Below, piece by piece: positions 22,490 through 33,334 of a stretch of DNA of 64,000 nt. The notes under the pieces were generated by a model. The model had not been told where the DNA came from and searched no databases. It saw only the letters and a program-made list of their open reading frames with translations. The number at the start of each line of letters is the position of its first letter. Within the stretch, counting starts at the first letter, position 1. Location: assembly GCA_002803225.1 (NCBI GenBank), contig NXFV01000107.1, positions 1 through 64,000 on the forward strand. The letters run 5' to 3'. The translations under genes and the position numbers were made by a program. The DNA comes from Gamarada debralockiae (Eukaryota > Ascomycota > Leotiomycetes > Helotiales > Hyphodiscaceae).

Positions 22490-24001
22490 TCCCTTCCTTA
22501 TACTCATTTCCGCCTTCTAGGCGTATAACCTCTTGAATATGGTAAGGGATTGCCTTAATCCACTCTTGAATCTTCTCTTGAGGCAGGTTCTCCCAACACT
22601 TCTCCTACCTTACTCTTAGCTTCTTCCTATTACTCCTAGGCCCCCTTTTTGTAGTTTCCTTCTTTATCCAAAACCACGCAGACTCAATTGCGTTCAAGTC
22701 AGGGGAATTACTTGGCCATAGCATCTTCATTACCTCCCAAAGGTTAAAGACTTCTTGTTGATACTTGGACGCGTGTGCAGGCGCATTATCCTCTTGAACT
22801 AAGGTCATAGGCCTGTCCTTCTGGTACTCGCGTGCAAAGGGTAAGAGCTTTGGAATCAGGACCTTCTTTTGGTATCTGTACTAGTTGATTCCACCTCTTC
22901 CAGTCTTTACAACAAAGACCCCTGTCGATTTGTTATGTACCCACTTCTTCCTCGTTCCTCCTAGCTTCCTACTATGCGCTTTCGTCCAGTCCCTTAGCTA
23001 CTTCCTTTGCTACTTCTCTCAACGCTGCTTATTTGCCTTCTTAATCAAAGAGTTTTTGCATCTAAGTCCGCCTTCCTATCCTTCTTTTCTTGCGTAGTCT
23101 CTAGCTCCTAGACATGGCAAGGCCTTTTCTTATCGTACGTAAAAGACCCCCAAAACATAAACTTAGAAAAGCCCTTCCAGCGTCTCCTAATTACATGGCG
23201 ATAGTAAGCCTCCCTAGGCTTCCTCTATACCCTTCTCTTCCCTCTTACTCCTCCTAATTACACAGCTGTCTCATTTGTAAAGATTACGTTTTTCCACTGC
23301 TCTAGTGTCTAATGCTGGCGCTCAAGGCACCAAGCAAGACGTGCTGCCTTCAGCTTATTTAGGCCAGGCTTTACTGTCAGCTTATATTGTGAGTAGCCTT
23401 GCGCAGTAAGAACCTTCTACACAGTCCTAGGAGCTACTTCATAGCCTCTCTTTCTTACTTCCTTTGCAATCGTAGCACAAGAGAAGCCGCGTGTAGTTGA
23501 ATTCTAAAGTACAACCTTCAAGATACAAGCGATTACATTAGTCTAGATAGGAGGCCTACTAGATCGAGGGGCATTCTCCACATGATAGACCTCAAGGACT
23601 ATATCAGTGTCTTGCTTCCAACCACGCTCCCTAGCAACAGCAGCAAGGGCATAAACACGCGATCTACTTATGCCTGTAACAGCTAGGATTTGTCCGGCAG
23701 ATTGCTTCTCATTAAGCATATAAATAGCTTTAATTCTAGCACTAATAGAATGCTCTTTGCGTATAGGGGTAGTAATAATAAAAGTAGTTGGAGTAATAGT
23801 AGGGCGCAAAGGAAGAGTAAGGACTGGTAGTGTATCTTCGTCGTCGTCGTCTTCTTCTGAATCTGAGGGCATATTATACCACGCATCGTCTTCGTCTTCA
23901 GAGGCTTCACTAGCAATAGAATCAGGAGGGTCTGAAAGCTCTGACTGGTCATCAGAGAGCCTGTAGTCGGGGAAGTCAAATAAACCACCATAGTCAGCCA
24001 T
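22490..24001 (-). pseudogene. Tc1-type DDE transposase with RIP-like nonsense mutations
   Basis: The first ATG of the conserved frame is at 24001 (MADYGGLFDFPDYR). An acidic low-complexity stretch follows, then a helix-turn-helix region (SARIKAIYMLNEKQSAGQIL, then GISRSRVYALAAVARERGW). The catalytic part reads VQEDNAPAH and, 34 residues after that Asp, the Glu in SPDLNAIESAWFWIKKE (D34E type). The frame is interrupted by TAG codons where neighbours imply Gln or Trp: the first at 23545-23543, others before NSTTRGFS, before KVLTAQGYS, before TLEQWKN and in LRVR-stop-EKCWENL. Changes of CAG or TGG to TAG fit C-to-T mutation at CpA on either strand. The product is non-functional. Confidence 0.88.
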
Positions 24002-24239
24002 GAGTGCAATAACCAAAGAATTATTAGGCGGGGGGAAGCCAAACTACCCCTCTATAGACTGTACCCCGCGCACTACCGATAGCGGAGACGCCCTATAATT
24101 ACAGGGCCCAATAGGCTCAAGGCCCCACTAAAAGCGGATAAATGTTACAGCGTATGATACAGAGTATAGAGCCTGTAATTATAGTGGATTAGGACTTACA
24201 GGGTTCCCTAGCGACCTACAGGGGCCTTTAGTGGAGTAC

Positions 24240-24275
24240 GACCTATAATCCTGGCACTTTATGCCGCGATCTTCG
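24240..24275. repeat. Right terminal inverted repeat
   Basis: 36 bp beginning GACCTATAATCC and ending GATCTTCG, an exact inverted match to 22317-22352, followed by TA. Confidence 0.95.
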
Positions 24276-24277
24276 TA

Positions 24278-25885
24278 CACGTGACTTGGGGCTTGTATGA
24301 AGATCGCCGCATTGCAATGGCAAAATATCATTGGGAGGTTGAATCCTGGGATTCTTAACTTTGAACTAAGTTTAAAACAATATCATGACGCTCATTTGAT
24401 GAGGTATGGCAGTAACGACGTAAAGTACGAAGGCTGTAATAATATGGGGTGTTGCGTTTGCACTGCGTCGTCACGGCATCTCTATTGGAGCATCTTCCCA
24501 ATTAATCATTTCTCAATAGACTAGAAATATAACTCACATTAATCATCCTTCATGTACTTCTTATTTCCAAATTCCCACTGCACATTATTTTCTGCCGACT
24601 TCTCCATCAAACCCCTAACTCTCTATTAGATTCTTCAATTATAGGGTTCTAGCCCTAAGGTCAAGTGAGTTTTAAGTAGCCTCCATATCTAGTGCTTTTC
24701 GACCGATTTCGCGCAAAAATAAGTTAAAAAGAAACCTGAGAGTTAGTTACTATCAAGCAAAATCAAGGCGGGAATAACCATTAGAGTCATCAGGCATGAG
24801 CAACGCCCATCCGGCAGCGAACCATTCCCTCACCCCAACCAAAAGCCTCGAGTTAACCGATACAATGGCAAAACGCAAAGCATATGATCGAACGGGGGAT
24901 ACCCTTATCAAACCCATCCGCTAAAGCGAGAAACATCCAACAAGCAAAAGATCCTGCCCCCATTTCATCGTTTTACCCTACGCAAATTCCTATTTGGTAG
25001 AATATGACTACCACCCTCACTTCACTTGTTTAGCAATACCTCGCCTTCACACCGATCAACGTCTTCTGCATCCTTTCTACACCAAACATCAGCTTCATGT
25101 CGGTTCCCTCTCCCAGACATTTCAATATATCACCAAACCCTGCTGGCCTCCCCCAAGTCCCAAACAGCTGGCACGCTGATGCCAACCATACCCTACGATA
25201 CTATGACGGAAAAGGAAGTTCACGATCATAACTCCTAAGAGATTACGGTGATCTATGCCGCAGAGCAGCTGAGTCGTATCGTATGGTGCCGGCAGTTGCC
25301 AGATGATGGTCGAGCTCATTGTCTACAGAGAAGCGGTTCATGAGTTGGCAGAACATGGAGGAGGAAATTCTACCTCGACTTGTCACGCCTCAATCTGGCC
25401 CCAATCTAAATGAAGGTTCTCGTGACATTCATAATCCACTCTACTGGAGGGATTTCTTAAAGGCTCGTCCTTCCTCCCCACCTCTCCCAAGAAAATGGAT
25501 CCAGAGACGTTTATCAGACAGCATGATGTTTATCTTCTTGCTAGATCGTGTGTTCTTTGCCAAAACAAACTGTCAAGACGTACATCTATTGCCGATGCAT
25601 GGACTGGCAGCAGGAAGAGCTCTTGTATAAGGAAATTGGAACGCTTAAACACAGGACGAAAATCACCCACCAATCATGAGCTTACTCATTGGCCATGTCA
25701 ATGTCCAAGGCCTTTCACCAGACAATTTTCAAGTCTGTTGTCAGCTCATGGACACCATTTATGATTTCTTATTCGTGGCTGAGACCTGAGAGAGAAGATA
25801 GGCTTCTCTAAAGATCTACTGTACATGCAGTAGGCGAGGCTCTTGGACGCCCGAGACATGGGAGCACCCGTGGTATTCGTGATAT
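24278..25885. other. Intergenic, no gene recognised
   Basis: Short open frames occur (24994-25764 plus strand), including one reading PETFIRQHDVYLLARSCVLC. None has a domain, supporting intron or clear start. Possibly a decayed gene, but I cannot assign it. Confidence 0.45.
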
Positions 25886-27679
25886 TTACAGGCATTGAGA
25901 GTAGTACGGATTTGAGTACTCGCATGTATATGGGCTAACGCAAACAGTGCAGCCGGTGAAGCCAGTTCCGCCGCACTGGGAGTACTGCGATGACATGCAG
26001 CCGCCGCTGCCACCACTGGCTGTAGAGGTGGTAGTCACAAGCGTTGTAGTGGGCTTCGAGGTCGTCGTGGCGGTCGAGCCGCCCGTAGCAATGGTCGTGG
26101 TGGTGCCGGCATTGGTCTCGCCGCTGGTGAAGGAGATGACTTTGATAGAGCCACCGAGGGCCTCGGTGGCAAAGTTGAAGATGCCGAAGCGGTATCCCGT
26201 AAAGTACTGCCACGTGTTGTCCATCGTGAAGGTGTTGCCCAGCTGGGTGAAGCTGGACCCGTCCGTGCTGTAAGAGAAGGTGGCGCCGCGGCTGCCGTTG
26301 GGCCGTACGTCCATTGATACGCGCAGGTATACAACACCCTTGGAGATGGACGCTGTCGCCTGGGTCGTGCCTGTGCTCGTTGTTACCCAGTTGTTGCTTG
26401 AGTTCTGCGTTGCTCCTGATACCATGGAAAGCGTATAGCTGGTGCCACTGCGACTGACGCTGATAAACGCCGTCTGGTCACGGAACGCTGCCAGTCCGCA
26501 TTTATCACCGTCAGCCATGTTGCTGAAGTCGATCTGAGCTGTCCCAATAGGGTAGCCGCCGTCAGTGCGATGGGTTAGGGTGTTGCGGGCCATATAGAGA
26601 TCGCTGGTTACTGTGGCAGTTTCTAGTGTGAGGCCATTGTTGACGCTGAACTTAGTACTGTCCGGGCTGAAGTTCCACTCCCATGCAGGGCCAAGTGACG
26701 TTCCTGTAAAATAATCGGTGCCCGTCCAGGCTGGCATAGGGTGAGCCGTCGAACCTGGAAACGGGTATGTGACGCCCCATTCGCCATTGGAGCCCCGTGT
26801 CAGTGACGGCCATCCATTAGTCCACGTAATAGGAGCGAGGACGGGAATACGCCCCGCTGGGTATGACCAAGAGCAGGACATGAAATACCATTGCCCATTG
26901 GGTGCTTGGACGAGACTTCCTTGGTCGATTAAACCACCACCGGAGATGGGAGAGCCAATACCGGACTGGAGGATTTCGTTGGTCCAGGAACCGTAGATAC
27001 TAGAGGACTTCCAGATTATGGTTGTGCCCGAGGGATCATCGTCAAGGACGTAGTAAGTCCCGTTGATCTTGTACAGCCGATTTCCTTCAATGTCGGGGTA
27101 TGCAGACGGAGCGCTGAAGACCTGCTGCGTCTTTACCTGTGTGAGACCATCCGACGAAAGCTGAGCAATATAGACATTAGTGTTGCCGTAGACCACGTAC
27201 ATAGTGTCGTCGTCGTCGATCAACAGACCACAGTCATAGTAGCATGTACCGTAGAGTGTAGAGGCGAGGGACCATGGTCCGGTTACCGAGCTGGCGGTAT
27301 AGATGTACGTGTTGGTGAAGCCAATGCAGCCGATCCAATACCACAGGCCGTTACTCTGGCGGTATCGCATCGTGGAAGCCCAGACGCCTCCTACATAGGC
27401 AGGAGTTCCTTGCATCTGGTATGTGGCGCCAAAGGCCGCCACATCTGGGACGGAATGGCCGATGATTTCCCAGTTGACCAAGTCAAGCGATTTTAGAATA
27501 GGAGCGCCCGGGGAGAACTGAAAGCTCGAAGCGGAGAAGTAATACGCGCCATCTGGACCGAGCGAAACGTCGTTGTCCGGGAAATCGGAATAGATGACTG
27601 GGTTGCTGAAGGTGGACTGGCTAAGGACTGCCGGCAAGAAGCCGACAATAGCAATGGCAGCGGATTGCCAGTAACGCAT
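25886..27679 (-). CDS. Secreted glycoside hydrolase family 43 with C-terminal CBM1
   Basis: A secreted 597-residue plant-cell-wall enzyme, most likely an alpha-L-arabinofuranosidase or beta-xylosidase acting on arabinoxylan. It is an intronless gene. Residues 1-20 are a signal peptide ([20 protein letters not shown]). The five-bladed GH43 domain follows, with [20 protein letters not shown] (first catalytic Asp region), [20 protein letters not shown] (pKa-modulating Asp region) and [20 protein letters not shown] (general-acid Glu). A beta-sandwich module ([15 protein letters not shown], then [17 protein letters not shown]) comes next, then a Thr/Ser-rich linker. A CBM1 cellulose-binding domain ends the protein ([16 protein letters not shown] and [10 protein letters not shown]). 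It is divergent from the GH30 gene at 29.4 kb. Confidence 0.92.
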   Translation of the reverse strand: MRYWQSAAIAIVGFLPAVLSQSTFSNPVIYSDFPDNDVSLGPDGAYYFSASSFQFSPGAPILKSLDLVNWEIIGHSVPDVAAFGATYQMQGTPAYVGGVWASTMRYRQSNGLWYWIGCIGFTNTYIYTASSVTGPWSLASTLYGTCYYDCGLLIDDDDTMYVVYGNTNVYIAQLSSDGLTQVKTQQVFSAPSAYPDIEGNRLYKINGTYYVLDDDPSGTTIIWKSSSIYGSWTNEILQSGIGSPISGGGLIDQGSLVQAPNGQWYFMSCSWSYPAGRIPVLAPITWTNGWPSLTRGSNGEWGVTYPFPGSTAHPMPAWTGTDYFTGTSLGPAWEWNFSPDSTKFSVNNGLTLETATVTSDLYMARNTLTHRTDGGYPIGTAQIDFSNMADGDKCGLAAFRDQTAFISVSRSGTSYTLSMVSGATQNSSNNWVTTSTGTTQATASISKGVVYLRVSMDVRPNGSRGATFSYSTDGSSFTQLGNTFTMDNTWQYFTGYRFGIFNFATEALGGSIKVISFTSGETNAGTTTTIATGGSTATTTSKPTTTLVTTTSTASGGSGGCMSSQYSQCGGTGFTGCTVCVSPYTCEYSNPYYSQCL

Positions 27680-29408
27680 AATGGCTGTAGAAATCGGACG
27701 CGCAAGGGGAGGTTAGAGAGAACTGAACAGGCCTCTTCGAGACCTGGAACCATATATATACTGCTGCTCTTGTCCTGCCCAAGAGGTAAGGCGGCAGCTT
27801 TGCTTCCGCTGTCAGGAGAGAAATACTTTGGACCAGCTTGTCACAATTACCCAGCGGTCTCATAGAGGATTAGCAACTGGCTGTGTCATAGAACTTAATC
27901 GGTGATGAAAGCAAAATAACACGGAAGGTCTTGAGTCACATCTTCTGTGATCCGCGCATTACCATAGTTACTCGTCCATCATTACTTTGACTGTATCCGC
28001 GCGAATAAGTTGCGTTCCGGCCTATAACCGCACCACCCAAAATATTGTACGGTAGCGAGACCGGGGCCCGCAGGCTCGCAGAGGGCCAGAAAACAAACCA
28101 AACTAGTTTAAATGTTCCACTTTTACCCCGGTCTCGCTACCGTACAATATTTTAGGTGGTGCGGTAGCACTTCTACTCTGCAAAGGCGCTGCAACTTCCA
28201 TGTTTTCATGTTGTATAACGTCCACTAGCCAAACATTGTTTCAACGGGCCGTTGGAATCTAGCGGGAATGTTTTGTCTGGCCTGAAATTACGTTTAGGCT
28301 GATACCCCGCATTTCGGAATCTAATGCCGAATTCCTACATGGCTGACCCCCCGCGGGGAAATTTGAAGCTTTGTAACGCCACCTGTATGCTGTCTAGCTG
28401 TAACTATATTAACTGAAAAAACCTAATTATATTAAAATTCAGTCTCCTGTGTGACATAATACCTTTTTAATGGAATATCTCCCTCATCTGCCGCTAGGAC
28501 TGTCTGGAGCCTCCTGGGAAAACATGTTAATCTGTCCTAGGGTGGAATGTTTGGAAAGGGAGAGTGTTGAGAAAGGTCCGAGAGCGACTGTTATTTGCTC
28601 TTTCGGATTGCGGCTAAGGACAGTGACACATGCTTACATCCGACGAGTAAGCCGCAAAGGGCTCGCCTAAATACAACATAACGTCGTTGCCGTCCGTGCT
28701 TCGCTATTATGCAGCAGTAGAATATGTTCAACCTCTTTTGGTCGTGTTTTTATTGGTGGATTTCATTAGTGGAGGTAGTGAAGCAGAATGACTGAACTTT
28801 CTTCAGGCGGACCTGAGACAAGGTAACATCGCTTAGATTCCGACCTTAATGTTGCTGTTATTAATATATGTGCGGCGAGTTCATCCGAATCGGGCATGTG
28901 GGTCAATCCGCTATTTGAAGAAGTAACCAGGGATGAATTTCTTATGTCTAAGCTCCTTCAATATTTGAACTGAATAGTGAGTAATCTCTTTGACTTTCAT
29001 AAAGGAGCACTAATCTCAACTGATTTGTTTATTGTCTCAGTCCTTATAATTTCCACCAGCACTAATCTGGCTCACAGATAATCTAAGTTTGAATCCGATA
29101 ACGGTTTCGTCCATCTCTTCTCATGTAGTCGTATTAAACCTAAGTTAATTGTTTAGGGGTTAAATTAGACAAGGATTCCCCGCTTTATACTCGAACATCA
29201 GACCCGGAGGCTGATATCACAGACGGTTCATCGGGATGTTCTTCCCATACGTGGAGCAAGCCAAGCGGCTTGAGAAACACTATTAATGTCCGATATGTCT
29301 TGGACGAACTTAAACTTGATGTTTAAACTACCTTCAGGCCATGTAAGAGAATTCCTCCTCTTTTGCAGTCCCTTTTGAGAATTGAGCGTTATCGATTTTT
29401 AGTACAAA
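27680..29408. promoter_or_regulatory. Shared upstream region of divergent GH43 and GH30 genes
   Basis: A 1.7-kb gap between two outward-facing secreted-hydrolase genes. It contains a palindromic MITE at 28027-28165 and a TATA-like ATATATA at 27751-27757 close to the GH43 start. No open frame is supported. Regulatory sites of xylanase regulators may lie here, but I did not establish any. Confidence 0.45.
28027..28165. mobile_element. 139-bp palindromic MITE-like element
   Basis: Two 40-bp arms (28027-28066 and 28126-28165) are inverted copies with one mismatch (39 of 40). They start ACCGCACCACC and contain AATATTGTACGGTAGCGAGA. A 59-bp spacer separates them. The element has no coding capacity and would fold into a strong hairpin. 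Size and arms fit a miniature inverted-repeat transposable element. A target-site duplication is not obvious, so the superfamily is not assigned. Confidence 0.8.
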
Positions 29409-31051
29409 ATGCTCCTAGGTGGTGTTCTTGTTGCTCTGGGTGCCCGAATAGCCCTTGGGGCTCCAAACGCGATGTTGCCAAACTTCTTGAGTCCAAGGGC
29501 AACGACTGTAACAGTCAACGTCGCCGAGACATACCAGACAATGGACGGATTTGGCTTCTCCCAGGCTTTTGGTCGAGCCACAGATCTCTACAACCTACCG
29601 TCCACACAGAGAACAAATGCGCTTGACCTCCTCTTCAGCACTACTTCAGGTGCAGGTATGACTATTCTACGCAACCGCATTGGGTCCGGAGGTACTGGTG
29701 ACAGTATTGAACCAAACAGTCCGGGATCACCAAGTGCGCAGCCGAGTTATGTCTGGGATGGCAGCGACAGCGACCAAGTATGGGTATCTCAGCAAGCCAA
29801 GAGTTATGGCGTCAAGACCTTTTATGCGGATGCTTGGAGTGCTCCTGGTTTCATGAAGACAAACGACAATCAGGATAATGGTGGATATCTGTGTGGTGTT
29901 AGCGGAGAATCGTGTTCCTCCGGTGACTGGAAACAGGCATATGCCAACTTCATAGTCCAATATATAAAGGACTATGCCTCTGTGGGCATTACAATTACTC
30001 ATGTTGGCTTTCTTAATGAGCCGGACTTTACGTAAGTATTTATCATCTCCCAAATAGTTACCCATATTAACATGTTCGTTACAGAACGTCTTATTCTTCG
30101 ATGCTCTCATCGGGGACTCAGGCCGCCGATTTCATTAAAGTTCTCTATCCTACTTTACAAGAAGCTGGACTTAGCAATGTTGGCATCAACTGCTGCGATG
30201 CTACTGGCTGGAATGTTCAAACGACAATGACAGCTCAGCTTATATCTTCCGGCGTTGAAAACATGATCTCAAGAATCACCTCTCACTCCTACTCTTCCGA
30301 CCCAGGCACACCGATCTCGACTACTCGACCAGTATGGGAAACAGAATATGCAGACCTTGACGGCAGTTTCAGTACTACCTGGTATGCTAATGGGGCCTTG
30401 GGCGAAGGGCTAACCTGGGCGAACCTCATTTACACGGGAATAGTGGATGCAAATCTCAGCGCGTATCTCTACTGGGAAGGCATCGAAGACGGAACCACTA
30501 ATTCCTGCCTTATTCAAATCTCTGGGTCGACTGTGACTCCATCAGCAAGGCTCTGGGCGTTCGCCCAATGGAGCCGATATGTGCGTCCCGGTGCTGTCCG
30601 TCTTGGCACATCTGGCTCAATTTCTGGTGTCAAGATTAGTGCCTTCAAGAATATAGACGGCTCCATATCTGTCCAAATGATCAATACTGCCAGCTCCTCT
30701 CAAGCCGTCAGCTTGTCTACAACTGGGGGCTTTACTGCGACAGCCGTTAAGGCATATATCACGAACAACAGTAACAATAACGTAAATTCGATGTCCGCCT
30801 CTGTCAGTGGTGGGATTATTGGTGCCACTGTTCCAGGATATTCTATGGTCACATTTGTCCTCACAGGTGGCACATCTTCAGGTGGCACCACGACTACCTC
30901 TTCTCAAAGCACGACTCCCACAACGACATCAAGTAGTGCCACGCAGACACACTATGGACAGTGCGGTGGCACTGGATATACGGGCCCGACCATTTGCCAG
31001 TCTCCCTACACGTGTACATACTCTAATGCCTACTATTCGCAGTGTTTGTAA
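29409..31051 (+). CDS. Secreted glycoside hydrolase family 30 (xylanase type) with CBM1
   Basis: A secreted 529-residue enzyme, probably a fungal GH30 subfamily 7 xylanase or glucuronoxylanase. Exon 1 (29409-30031) and exon 2 (30085-31051) are split by a 53-nt intron with a GTAAGT donor and TTACAG acceptor. The N-terminus [17 protein letters not shown] is a signal peptide. [17 protein letters not shown] opens the GH30 barrel. [11 protein letters not shown] carries the acid/base Glu, and [13 protein letters not shown] carries the nucleophile Glu. The side beta-domain ([18 protein letters not shown]) is followed by a Ser/Thr linker and CBM1 ([16 protein letters not shown] and [10 protein letters not shown]). 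The two CBM1 modules of this gene and the neighbouring GH43 are very alike. Confidence 0.93.
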
Positions 31052-31890
31052 GAGTGAAGGCCAGCTGTTAAAGAGCATGTGATGGAGAATTTTAAAAATG
31101 TATTCCTGGTTGTACATAATTTTTTATTTTATTTTATTTAAATATAGATGAAGGGCATGTTCAGCAAGCATAACATTTGAATGACCCAAGACCCGAAGTT
31201 CCTTGTGGCCGACCAGCACTTGATCTGCTCGACGTCGAACTCTCAACGTTGCATGTAGTTTGAGCTTCTGCATGTAGTGTCATGTAGCCGTGTATAGCCA
31301 TCCTCCGTTTGGTGCAGCTTGTCTTGTTCATTTGATGTGCGAAGTAACTGTCCATTGGTTGCAAACTTGAGTTTCTGATTGGATTGCAGCGGGAGAAATA
31401 TGGGTACATGCCGGAATAGAAAGAAACAGCCATTGTTCAATGTCATAAGATACTTTTTACAGCATTTGAGTGCCGGAGAAGCAGCAGATACCGTCTCCAA
31501 TTTTTGAACTCGAATCATGTCAGTTGGGAAGGAGAAAGTACTTGGCCTTGCTGCGGCGACATCCATACTCGCAGAAGCAAGCCACCATCTGCTAAAGCTC
31601 CCCGAGGGATATCTTGACGGTCACTCTTTGACTGGGTTGGTGCTGATATCATGGTGTTTTTCTCCAGTCAAAGGCGCCCTACCAGAAAATAATGTCTCCG
31701 CAGCCAATAATGACACGTGACCAGGCGACTTGCTGGTTTGCGCCTGAGGCAACCGGGAAACTACCAAACTGCTGACGCGACCAAGCTGCCTGAAGCTCCA
31801 TCAAGTAACGAAAGCATCGCAATCTCACCTCCACAATTCTATCACCATCACTCCATTTCCCTTCAAAACACTCCTCCACAAGCATCCAAG
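31052..31890. other. Intergenic, no gene recognised
   Basis: 3' region of GH30 (AT-rich TTTTATTTTATTTTA run near 31125-31140) and promoter of the proteasome gene. No supported coding sequence. Confidence 0.5.
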
Positions 31891-32900
31891 ATGGATACCC
31901 TCGTCGCACAATACAGCAAGCCGATGTTCGAGAAGGAGAACTACTCCCAAGATGACCAAATGGAGCTGTACCAGCCTGCCCCGAGTTTGTCCTTGAAATT
32001 CGCCATGCCTCCTGTAGCTCAAGTAAGCCTCTCCCCTTCACTTCTCCTCGTCTCTGAAGCTTCCAAAGCTTTGGGATATCGTGTACTGATGATATTCTGT
32101 GATACAGCCCTCAGCCTGGCTTCGCGCAGCAACAGACGACAATGCCAACCCCAACTGCCCCATTAAGATCGCACACGGTACCACAACCCTCGCATTCCGA
32201 TTCCAAGGCGGCATCATCGTTGCCACGGATTCAAGAGCTACAGCAGGGAACTGGATTGCATCGCAGACGGTCAAGAAGGTCATTGAGATCAACAATTGTT
32301 TATTGGGTACTATGGCTGGTGGTGCTGCTGTACGTTGTGCTCTCCCCAATCAACACCCTATCAACAGTATCGTTGGATATACTAATTTGTATCTGGGAAT
32401 AGGATTGTCAATACTGGCTCGCATACCTAGGAATGCAATGCCGCCTCCATGAACTCCGCCACAAACGCCGCATCTCCGTCGCCGCCGCCTCCAAAATCCT
32501 CGCAAACCTTGTCTACTCATACAAAGGCATGGGGCTCTCCATGGGAACCATGTGCGCCGGCGTAACTCCCTCCGAAGGCCCTGCGCTCTACTACATAGAT
32601 TCTGATGGGACGCGTCTGGCCGGCAACCTATTCTGTGTGGGCTCTGGACAAACCTTTGCTTACGGAGTCCTGGATGCGGAATACAGATACGATCTGACGG
32701 AACAAGAGGCGTTGGAGTTGGGAAGCAGAAGTATTTTGGCGGCTACGCATAGGGATGCTTACTCAGGTGGTTTCATTAATCTGTATCATGTTAAGGAGGA
32801 TGGGTGGGTCAAGCATGGGTTCAGTGATACGAATCCGATTTTCTGGAAGACGAAGTTGGAGAAGGGCGAGTTTTCGAATGTTACTAGCGAGCTTGTGTAA
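31891..32900 (+). CDS. PRE2: 20S proteasome subunit beta-5 (chymotrypsin-like)
   Basis: Catalytic beta-5 subunit of the 20S proteasome core, made as a precursor. Three exons (31891-32022, 32108-32329, 32403-32900), all joined in phase 0, encode 283 residues. The propeptide ends in HG before the N-terminal nucleophile Thr of [20 protein letters not shown]. Exon 3 starts [20 protein letters not shown] and contains [20 protein letters not shown] and [20 protein letters not shown]. The C-terminal half ends [19 protein letters not shown]. The start at 31891 follows CCAAG in good context, and the leading part ([20 protein letters not shown]) fits fungal orthologues. Introns use GTAAGC and GTACGT donors. 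Confidence 0.95.
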
Positions 32901-33334
32901 GATGGAACATCATAGACGGATGGATAGATGGAAAGACAGGGTGGGAGATGGGGGTATGGATGGAAGAGATTTTCTTGACTGTCTCAATAACAAGCATGGG
33001 TTTGGATCGCATCAGACGCTGGGCAGAGGAGGCCGTGTACACTACTACTTCACTTCACAAGTGGTATTAAGAAATCCGGATCTTTGAGGCATGCTTCCAT
33101 TCGCATTGCGCTTTTGATGTATGCATTCTACTGCATCCTCCGCTCCTGCGGTAATGAAGTAAATCTTCCAGTCTCCCAATCTCAATCCGAAACCTAAACC
33201 GCAATGTAATCCCTCACTCCATTCGCATGCAACCAGTATGGCAAGTGCCTTTCGCCCTCAATCTTGCACTCGGTTAAAACGGCCTCTCATCTCCCCTCCC
33301 CAGTGGCGATACTTCTCAAAAGTCGAACCATCAG

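Larger units (their letters stand above)
22317..24275 (-). mobile_element. Tc1/mariner DNA transposon, inactivated
   Basis: A 1,959-bp element with 36-bp perfect terminal inverted repeats that start CGAAGATCGCGGCATAAAGT. It is flanked on both sides by the TA dinucleotide (22315-22316 and 24276-24277), the target duplication of this superfamily. It carries one DDE transposase gene on the minus strand, broken by in-frame stops. Subterminal sequence on both sides repeats CCTGTAAG and CTGTAGG words. The element lies between the FAD oxidase promoter and the GH43 gene. Confidence 0.93.

Noticed and set aside
28027..28165. Palindrome as a transcription terminator
   Set aside because: It lies in a divergent promoter region, not at a gene end, and its size and arm identity fit a MITE better.
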